The notes below the pieces were generated by a model. It did no database searches. It was given only the letters and a program-made list of their open reading frames with translations, and was not told where the DNA came from. Of a DNA stretch of 6,076 nt, positions 1 to 6,076 are shown in pieces (position 1 is the first letter of the stretch; every line of letters starts with the position of its first letter). The stretch lies in contig JAAYLO010000018.1 in the NCBI GenBank assembly GCA_012521855.1, forward strand, positions 1 to 6,076, read 5' to 3'. Both the position numbers and the translations under genes were made by a program. The stretch comes from Halanaerobiaceae bacterium (GTDB lineage: Bacteria > Bacillota > Halanaerobiia > Halanaerobiales > DTU029).

Positions 1-2665
1 GTGTACCAGGTTCCCCGATGGATTGGGCAGCAACTATTCCTATAGATTCACCTATATCTACCAGTTTGCCAATAGCAAGATTAATACCATAACACATCCG
101 GCATACTCCGTGTTTTGTTTTGCAGGTTAATATAGATCGTATCTTTACTTCTTCAATACCTGCTTTCTCAATTTTTTTCATCTTGTTTCTGCTTATCATT
201 TCATTCTTTTTCACTATAAGCTCTCCGGTTTCCGGATTTACAATATCTTCAGCAGCAGTACGTCCAATACATCTCTCGGCAAGGGTTTCAATAGCATGAA
301 TTCCGCTGCCGCCTATCGCCCTGACAGTCATACCTTTTTCAGTACCGCAATCTTCTTCTCTGATGATGACATCCTGGGACACATCGACAAGCCTTCTCGT
401 CAGATAACCGGAGTCTGCTGTTCTGATAGCGGTATCAGCCAGTCCCTTTCTGGCTCCATGTGTGGAAATAAAGAACTCTGTAACATTTAAACCTTCACGG
501 AAACTTGATCTGATGGGTATATCAAGTATCTTACCTGAAGGATCAGCCATTAGTCCACGCATACCTGCCAACTGGGCTATCTGGGAGATATTACCCCTGG
601 CACCGGAGATGGCCATCATGTATATATTATTGCTTCTATCCAGTTTATCCAGCAAAGCATTTGTTACATCATCCTTGGCTTTATTCCAGATATCCACTAC
701 TTTCTGATATCTTTCATTTTCTGTAATGGCACCACGCTTATAATGTTCTTCTATATTTCTGACTTCTTTATCTGCCTGTGCCAGTATCTCCTTCTTGCTT
801 TCAGGAATAAAGGCATCAGAAATAGCGATAGTAATGCCTGACCTTGTTGCAAAGTCAAATCCAAGTTCTTTTATCTTGTCAAGAGATTCAGCAGTTATAC
901 TGTTTCCATATGTCTCCTGCAATTCTGCAACTATTTCTCCGATTATACCTTTGTCGATATGTTCATTAATAAATTCCATATCTTCCGGTAAAGCCTCATT
1001 GAAAATGACCCTGCCTACTGAAGTTTCTATCAGTTTTCCGTTTATCCTTACTTTAATCCTGGCCTGTAAGCTTATCTTTCCAGTAATATAAGCCTTAATT
1101 GCCTCATCAGGATATGCAAAAAACTTGCCTTCCCCCTTTTCGCCTTCTCTTATATCTGTCAGGTAATATATACCCAGAACCATATCCTGTGTTGGTACAG
1201 TAATGGGGCGGCCATCTGAGGGAGCCAGTAAGTTGTTTGTTGACATCATTAACAATCTTGCTTCTGCCTGAGCCTCAGCGGAAAGTGGAACATGAACTGC
1301 CATCTGGTCACCATCAAAATCCGCATTATATGCCGTACATACCAGAGGATGTAATTTAATAGCTTTTCCCTCTACAAGCACAGGTTCAAAGGCCTGGATA
1401 CCAAGTCTATGGAGTGTAGGCGCTCTGTTCAATAGTACCGGGTGGTCTTCAATTACTTCTTCCAATACTCCCCATACTTCTGGGGCTATATTTTCTACCA
1501 TCCTTTTGGCATTCTTTATATTATGAGCTAATCCTTTATCTACCAGACCCTTCATGACAAAAGGCTTAAATAGTTCCAGTGCCATTTTCTTCGGAAGTCC
1601 GCACTGATGTAATTTAAGCTCAGGTCCGACAACTATAACAGATCTTCCTGAATAATCAACACGTTTTCCCAATAAATTCTGGCGAAAACGTCCCTGTTTA
1701 CCTTTCAGCATATCGCTCAATGATTTTAAGGGCCTGTTGCCGGCACCTGTTACCGGCCTTCCTCTCCTGCCGTTATCGATCAGGGAATCAACAGCCTCCT
1801 GGAGCATTCTTTTTTCATTTCTGATAATGATTTCAGGAGCACCCAGGTCAAGTAATCTCTTTAAACGATTATTCCTGTTAATAACCCTTCTATATAAATC
1901 ATTCAGATCAGAGGTGGCAAATCTGCCTCCATCCAACTGGACCATGGGCCGCAGTTCCGGCGGAATAACAGGAATAACCTCCAGCACCAGCCACTCCGGG
2001 CGAATACCGGAATTATATAATCCGTCCATAACCTCCAGCCTTCTTATGGCCCGTTTTCTCCTCTGTCCTGTAGATTCTTTAACTTCCTTTTTCAGCATTC
2101 TGACTTCTTCTTCAACATCAATTTTCATCAATAGTTTTTTTATAGCCTCTGCTCCCATTTCAGCCTTAAAACTATCTCCATACTTAGCGTAATACTCACG
2201 GTAATCGCTTTCAGATAACAACTGCTTTTCACTTAGAGGTGTATCCCCCGGGTCAATAACCAGATAAGAGACAAAGTATATTACCTTTTCCAGGGATCTG
2301 GGTGACATATCAAGGATCAAACCCAGTCTGCTGGGAATACCTTTAAAAAACCAGATATGTGTACAGGGAGCAGCCAGTTCAATATGCCCCATCCGCTCTC
2401 TCCTTACCTTTGAACGGGTAACTTCTACACCACACCGGTCACAGACAACTCCCTTGTACCTTACCCTTTTGTATTTTCCACAATGACATTCATAGTCTTT
2501 GGTCGGGCCGAAAATTTTCTCACAGAACAAGCCATCTCTTTCAGGTTTCAAAGTTCTGTAATTAATGGTTTCAGGTTTTTTCACTTCACCCCTGGACCAC
2601 TCACGAATCTGTTCAGGGGAGGCAATACTTATTTTCATTGAATCAAAGTTATTGACATTAAACAA
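1..2665 (-). CDS. rpoC: RNA polymerase beta' subunit, 3' end beyond the window
   Basis: Encodes beta', which carries the catalytic magnesium site of RNA polymerase. 888 codons are visible with no internal stop; the family is usually about 1150 to 1400 residues, so the C-terminal quarter or so is missing. The chosen start is TTG at 2665, giving an N-terminus LFNVNNFDSMKISIASP that parallels MLDVNNFEYMNIGLASP of B. subtilis. AGGGGG ends 8 bases before this TTG. The ATG at 2638 has no comparable ribosome site. The zinc ribbon is C60, C62, C75 and C78 (ECHCGKYKR, CDRCG). LDGGRFATSDLNDLYRR and GKRVDYSGRSVIVVGP follow. The metal-binding NADFDGDQM has D449, D451 and D453. The F-loop region (SGARGNISQ) starts near 686 and the bridge helix spans about 720 to 754 (FREGLNVTEFFISTHGARK). 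The second zinc site is C773, C848, C855 and C858. The window ends at QSIGEPGT, the base of the trigger loop. Confidence 0.97.
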   Translation of the reverse strand, partial: MFNVNNFDSMKISIASPEQIREWSRGEVKKPETINYRTLKPERDGLFCEKIFGPTKDYECHCGKYKRVRYKGVVCDRCGVEVTRSKVRRERMGHIELAAPCTHIWFFKGIPSRLGLILDMSPRSLEKVIYFVSYLVIDPGDTPLSEKQLLSESDYREYYAKYGDSFKAEMGAEAIKKLLMKIDVEEEVRMLKKEVKESTGQRRKRAIRRLEVMDGLYNSGIRPEWLVLEVIPVIPPELRPMVQLDGGRFATSDLNDLYRRVINRNNRLKRLLDLGAPEIIIRNEKRMLQEAVDSLIDNGRRGRPVTGAGNRPLKSLSDMLKGKQGRFRQNLLGKRVDYSGRSVIVVGPELKLHQCGLPKKMALELFKPFVMKGLVDKGLAHNIKNAKRMVENIAPEVWGVLEEVIEDHPVLLNRAPTLHRLGIQAFEPVLVEGKAIKLHPLVCTAYNADFDGDQMAVHVPLSAEAQAEARLLMMSTNNLLAPSDGRPITVPTQDMVLGIYYLTDIREGEKGEGKFFAYPDEAIKAYITGKISLQARIKVRINGKLIETSVGRVIFNEALPEDMEFINEHIDKGIIGEIVAELQETYGNSITAESLDKIKELGFDFATRSGITIAISDAFIPESKKEILAQADKEVRNIEEHYKRGAITENERYQKVVDIWNKAKDDVTNALLDKLDRSNNIYMMAISGARGNISQIAQLAGMRGLMADPSGKILDIPIRSSFREGLNVTEFFISTHGARKGLADTAIRTADSGYLTRRLVDVSQDVIIREEDCGTEKGMTVRAIGGSGIHAIETLAERCIGRTAAEDIVNPETGELIVKKNEMISRNKMKKIEKAGIEEVKIRSILTCKTKHGVCRMCYGINLAIGKLVDIGESIGIVAAQSIGEPGT

Positions 2666-2685
2666 GGGTATATCCCCCTTTCTTA
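2666..2685 (-). promoter_or_regulatory. rpoB-rpoC gap with the rpoC ribosome binding site
   Basis: Only 20 bases separate the rpoB TAA from the TTG start of rpoC. The coding strand reads TAAGAAAGGGGGATATACCC directly before the TTG. AAAGGGGG is a near match to AAGGAGG at a good distance (8 bases) from the TTG, but about 35 bases from the downstream ATG. This spacing decides the start. The tight gap indicates co-transcription, and I see no terminator or promoter in it. Confidence 0.75.
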
Positions 2686-5600
2686 TTATTCATCATCCCT
2701 CTTATCACTATCAGAATCGCTCTCAAGAGTCAGATCTATATCAAGACCAAGTTTTTTTGCTGTATCATTGAAGTCTTCTTCATCTTCAGCGATCATTAAC
2801 TCCTGTTCATCTTCAGTATAGATCCTGGCATCAAGACACATACTCTGCATCTCTTTTACCAATACCTTGAATGACTCAGGTATACCCGGTTCAGGTACAT
2901 TTTCACCTTTTACAATTGCTTCATATGTTTTATCCCTTCCAACAACATCATCAGATTTAACGGTCAGCATTTCCTGAAGAGTATAGGCTGCTCCATAAGC
3001 TTCAAGAGCCCAGACCTCCATCTCACCGAATCTCTGTCCACCAAATTGAGCCTTTCCTCCAAGAGGCTGTTGTGTCACAAGTGAATAAGGCCCGGTAGAC
3101 CTGGCATGGATTTTTTCATCAACAAGATGATGTAATTTCATCATATACATATAACCAACTGTGACCGGCCTGTCAAAAGGTTCACCAGTACGTCCGTCAT
3201 ATAATACGGTCTTCCCGTCTTTTGAGTACCCTGCTCTTTCCAGCATCTCTTCCACATCTTTCTCAACTGCCCCATTAAAAACGGGTGTCTCTATATATAA
3301 GCCGAGGGCTTTAGCAGCCAGCCCCAGGTGAACCTCCAGAACCTGGCCTATATTCATTCGGGAAGGAACTCCCAGTGGATTTAGAACTATTTCTACAGAT
3401 TCCCCATTTGGTAAAAACGGCATATCTTCTTCAGGAAGAATACGGGAAATAACACCCTTGTTCCCATGACGCCCGGCCATTTTATCTCCAACTGATATTT
3501 TACGCTTTGTTGCAATATATACCCTTACTAATTTATTAACACCTGGTTTTAAATCATCACCCTGTTCACGGGAAAAGACCTTAACATCAACTACAATTCC
3601 TTCCTCACCATGAGGCACTTTAAGAGAAGTATCTCTTACTTCTCTGGCCTTTTCACCAAAAATAGCCCGTAAAAGCCTTTCCTCAGCAGAGAGTTCTGTT
3701 TCTCCCTTTGGTGTAACCTTACCAACCAGAATATCTCCTTCTTTAACTTCAGCTCCAATCCTGATTATGCCGCGGGCATCCAGATTTCTTAAGGCAGCTT
3801 CCCCTACATTGGGAATATCACGGGTTATCTCTTCAGGCCCTAATTTGGTATCCCTTGCTTCTGCCTCATGTTCTTCTATGTGAATCGAGGTAAAGGCATC
3901 TTCTTTTACCAGCTATTCACTGATCAATATAGCATCTTCATAGTTATAGCCTTCCCAAGGCATGAAAGCAATCAATGTATTTCTGCCCAGAGCCAGATCT
4001 CCCAGCTCTGTAGAAGGCCCGTCTGCAATAACTACCCCTTCTTCTACCCGGTCACCTTTAGATACAATAGGCCTTTGATTTATACAACTGCCCTGGTTTG
4101 ACCTTTTAAACTTAAGTAATTTATAAGTGTCAATTTCACCATTATCAGTTTTGATTAATATTCTTTCACCGGTTACACTGATAACAGTACCGGAATTCTT
4201 TGCTATTACTACCGCTCCTGAATCCCTGGCAGCTTTAGACTCCATACCTGTTCCAACAATTGGAGCCTCTGGAGTAAGTAAAGGAACAGCCTGGCGCTGC
4301 ATGTTTGCCCCCATCAGGGCTCTATTGGCATCATCATTTTCCAGGAAAGGAATTAGTGATGCAGAAACACCAACGAGCTGTTTGGGTGAAACGTCCATAT
4401 AGCTGACTTTATCGGGAGTTACCTCTAAAATATCTCCTCTATATTTTGACATTAAGTGTTCATTGACAAAACTGCCATCTTCTCCAATGGGTTCGTTGGC
4501 CTGAGCAATAATGTATTTGTCTTCTTCATCAGCAGTGAGGTATACAATTTCATCAGTTGGTTTACCATCAATAACCTTGCGATATGGAGTCTCCAGAAAA
4601 CCATATTTATTAATTCTGGCAAATGTACTCATCTGGCCAATCAAGCCGATATTTGGACCTTCAGGAGTCTCAATAGGACAAATCCTTCCATAATGGGACT
4701 GATGAACATCACGGACTTCAAAACCTGCTCTATCTCTGCTCAAGCCTCCAGGCCCCAGTGCACTGAGTCTTCTCTTATGAGCCAGTTCTGATAAGGGATT
4801 TGTCTGATCCATAAATTGTGATAACTGGCTGCTGCCGAAAAACTCCTGAATTGCTGCAACCACCGGTCTTGTATTAATCAAAGCCTGTGGTGTTACCACA
4901 TCTATATCCTGAATAGTCATTCTTTCCTTGACTACCCGTTCCATTCTTGATAAACCAATTCTGAATTGGTTCTGAAGCAGTTCACCAACAGTCTTTAAGC
5001 GGCGGTTTCCAAGATGGTCAATATCATCTATCGTAGCATCAGGATGATTATCTACTATTTTTAACATATATCTTACTGTCTCTATAATATCCATTTTATC
5101 AAGACAGTGTTTATCCGGGTCTATATCTAATCCTAATTTTTTATTTAATTTATAACGGCCTACATCAGCCATATCATATCTTTTGGGATCAAAAAACAGA
5201 GAATTAATTAAACTTCTGGCACTTTCTACAGTAGGGGGTTCTCCCGGTCTTAACCTTTTGTATAACTCGATAAGTGCCTCTTCAGTAGAGTCTGTATTAT
5301 CCCTCTCAATTGTATCCTGTATAACCTCATGATCATTGAATAATTCCAATATCTCCATATCACTGCTATATCCCAGAGCCCTGAATAAAACAGTAGAAGG
5401 CATTTTTCTTGTACGGTCTACTCTAACTGAAATAATTCTTTTCTTATCGAACTCAAATTCAATCCAGGCACCCCTATTCGGGATAATATTAGCAGAGATA
5501 ATTCTCCTGCCGTCTTTTGTCCGCTCTTCATCAAAATAAACACCAGATGAACGGATCAGCTGATTTACCACTACCCTTTCAGCACCATTAATAATAAAGG

Positions 5601-5952
5601 TACCCTTTTCGGTCATTAGTGGGAAATCTCCCATAAATACTTCCTGTTCTTTTACCTCTCCAGTATCTCTATTAATTAAACGTACTTTTACCTGTAAAGG
5701 AGCTGCATATGTGGCATCCCTGTCCCTGCATTCTTCAACATCATAATTGGGGTCTCCTAAATAATAATCTACAAATTCAAGGATTAGATTTTCTGAAAAA
5801 TCCTCTATAGGCGAAATTTCATCAAAAACTTCTTTTAATCCCTCTTTCAAAAACTTATTATATGATTCTATCTGTGTTTGAATTAGATCAGGCACGTCCA
5901 GTGCATCTTTTATTTTGGCAAAACTATATCTCTTCCGCTTAATTTTTGCCAT
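2686..5952 (-). CDS. rpoB: RNA polymerase beta subunit, full length but interrupted by one in-frame TAG
   Basis: Encodes beta, one of the two large catalytic subunits of bacterial RNA polymerase. The frame spans 1088 residues if the TAG at codon 680 is counted as one. The N-terminal part contains IEDFSENLILEFVDYYLG and GTFIINGAERVVVNQL. The rifampicin pocket is at residues 373 to 400 (GSSQLSQFMDQTNPLSEL, then HKRRLSALGPGG); Q379, D382, H392 and S397 match the drug-sensitive residues Q513, D516, H526 and S531 of E. coli. The ED pair is at 672-673 (GYNYEDAILISE), the active-site lysines at 824 and 832 (GDKMAGRHGNKGVIS), and the C-terminal clamp is intact (QQPLGGKAQFGGQRFGEMEV). The protein ends in a short acidic tail and TAA. 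It is shorter than Bacillus beta mainly because the segment between NKKLGLD and DDIDHLGNRRL is compact. The ATG start follows GGGGGTG by 7 bases, and an in-frame TAA lies 7 codons upstream. Identity is certain; whether full-length protein is made depends on the TAG. Confidence 0.97.
3889..3910 (-). repeat. Inverted repeat (possible hairpin) just downstream of the amber codon
   Basis: On the coding strand the sequence two bases after TAG is GGTAAA, then ten bases, then TTTACC, a perfect 6-base inverted repeat that could form a small stem-loop in the mRNA. Allowing a bulged A, one more G-C pair can form inside. The arms encode V-K and F-T, which are conserved in the protein, so the pairing may be a by-product of coding constraint. 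The stem is AT-rich and weak. There is no direct evidence that it affects decoding. Confidence 0.35.
3913..3915 (-). other. In-frame amber codon (TAG), codon 680 of rpoB
   Basis: The plus strand reads CTA here, which is TAG in the rpoB frame. The preceding residues are EDAILISE and the following ones LVKEDAFTSIHIEEHE, so the amber replaces exactly one residue. From memory of the family, this position is Arg in Bacillus, E. coli and Mycobacterium and Glu in Thermus. I read every codon from 3912 to 3616 by hand and found the same frame with no other stop. TAG is one base away from AAG, GAG or CAG, and two from CGG or AGG. The next base is C. Automatic annotation would probably report two fragments (5952-3913 and 3618-2686) or a pseudogene. 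Confidence 0.97.
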
Positions 5953-5966
5953 TTCTTTGCACCCCC
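5953..5966 (-). promoter_or_regulatory. rpoB ribosome binding site
   Basis: The coding strand reads GGGGGTG, then CAAAGAA, then the ATG. GGGGGTG is an acceptable but non-canonical Shine-Dalgarno sequence with a 7-base spacer. An in-frame TAA shortly upstream excludes an earlier start. Confidence 0.6.
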
Positions 5967-5994
5967 AGGGTTACATTTTTTAAACAATATATAA

Positions 5995-6017
5995 AGCAAG
6001 GCTCTTTTTACCTCGCT
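5995..6017 (-). terminator. Stem-loop in the rpoB leader, possible attenuator
   Basis: On the minus strand AGCGAGG, a nine-base loop, and CCTTGCT pair over 7 positions with one G-U pair. The stem is followed by TTTATATATTGTTT, which is T-rich but not a clean T run, so it could be a weak terminator or attenuator. Attenuators between rplL and rpoB are known in other bacteria, where they reduce polymerase subunit synthesis relative to ribosomal proteins. The hairpin ends about 42 bases upstream of the rpoB start. A function is inferred from position and shape only. Confidence 0.4.
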
Positions 6018-6021
6018 GAAC

Positions 6022-6051
6022 ATAATAGTAAAGACAATATGACACTGAAAA
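6022..6051 (-). promoter_or_regulatory. Weak sigma-70-type promoter candidate upstream of rpoB
   Basis: On the minus strand TTTTCA (4 of 6 to the -35 consensus) is followed after 18 bases by TATTAT (5 of 6 to the -10 consensus). A second candidate, ATGACT with CATATT 17 bases later, lies slightly upstream and overlaps it. Such matches are common by chance in AT-rich leader DNA, and rpoB may be transcribed mainly from a promoter before rplL or rplJ outside the window. The region 5953 to 6076 otherwise shows no coding signal; in particular no rplL-like C-terminus is visible at the window edge. Confidence 0.2.
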
Positions 6052-6076
6052 TTTTTAAAGTCATCCTGATTGAAAC

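Noticed and set aside
1737..2192. Plus-strand open frame of 151 codons, and the other plus-strand frames across the window
   Set aside because: All lie antisense to highly conserved rpoB or rpoC codons, lack convincing ribosome sites and show low-complexity composition typical of shadow frames.
2666..2678. GGGGGATATACCC before rpoC as a hairpin that hides the ribosome site
   Set aside because: Only about three G-C pairs could form around a very short loop, which is too weak to claim regulation.
3616..3915. Frameshift or programmed ribosomal frameshift as the cause of the rpoB interruption
   Set aside because: Every codon on both sides is in the same frame and matches the family, so only one codon is affected. 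There is no insertion, deletion or slippery run.
4714..4836. Possible rifampicin resistance substitutions in the rpoB drug pocket
   Set aside because: The key residues Q379, D382, H392 and S397 are all of the sensitive type. The T in MDQTNP, where E. coli has N, is normal in Bacillota.
6061..6076. GTTTCAATC at the edge of the window on the minus strand, which resembles the start of some CRISPR repeats
   Set aside because: Only 16 bases are present with no second copy or spacer in the window, and the location beside rpoB makes chance similarity far more likely.
5953..6076. Open frames on the minus strand through the leader, possibly the tail of rplL or a small leader peptide
   Set aside because: The translations are AT-driven and low in protein-like character, do not resemble the L7/L12 C-terminus, and have no supporting ribosome site.

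Overview
The window holds most of a bacterial rpoB-rpoC operon, entirely on the minus strand. Reading along that strand, it starts with a 124-base leader (6076 to 5953). Then comes the complete gene for the RNA polymerase beta subunit (rpoB, 5952 to 2686), a 20-base gap, and the first 888 codons of the beta' subunit gene (rpoC, 2665 to the window edge), which is cut off just before the trigger loop. Nothing on the plus strand looks like a gene. The plus-strand open frames lie antisense to these two conserved genes and show no protein-like character.

The base composition is AT-rich, and the RpoB and RpoC sequences resemble those of low-GC Bacillota (for example the RpoC opening with NVNNF, MDQTNPLSEL in the rifampicin region, and IHIEEHEAEARDTKLGPEEITRDIPNVG). 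A clostridial or Halanaerobiales-like anaerobe is plausible, but that placement is inference. The two proteins form the catalytic core of RNA polymerase. Beta supplies the ED pair, two active-site lysines and the rifampicin pocket. Beta' supplies the NADFDGDQM magnesium site, the bridge helix and two zinc sites. This gene order is the usual tail of the rplKAJL-rpoBC cluster.

The one striking anomaly is an in-frame amber codon (TAG, 3915 to 3913) at codon 680 of rpoB. It sits exactly where relatives have a sense codon (SER-LVK in Bacillus). The frame and the conservation continue perfectly on both sides for the full length of the gene, so this is a substitution and not a frameshift, insertion or deletion. 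It could be a sequencing or assembly error, a recent null mutation, amber suppression, or recoding of TAG (for example as pyrrolysine). A short inverted repeat starts two bases after the TAG. rpoB ends in TAA and the 888 visible rpoC codons contain no stop, so the window alone cannot tell whether TAG is a stop in this genome.

Smaller points are that rpoC very probably starts at a TTG (2665) and not at the more obvious ATG (2638), and that a stem-loop lies in the rpoB leader.
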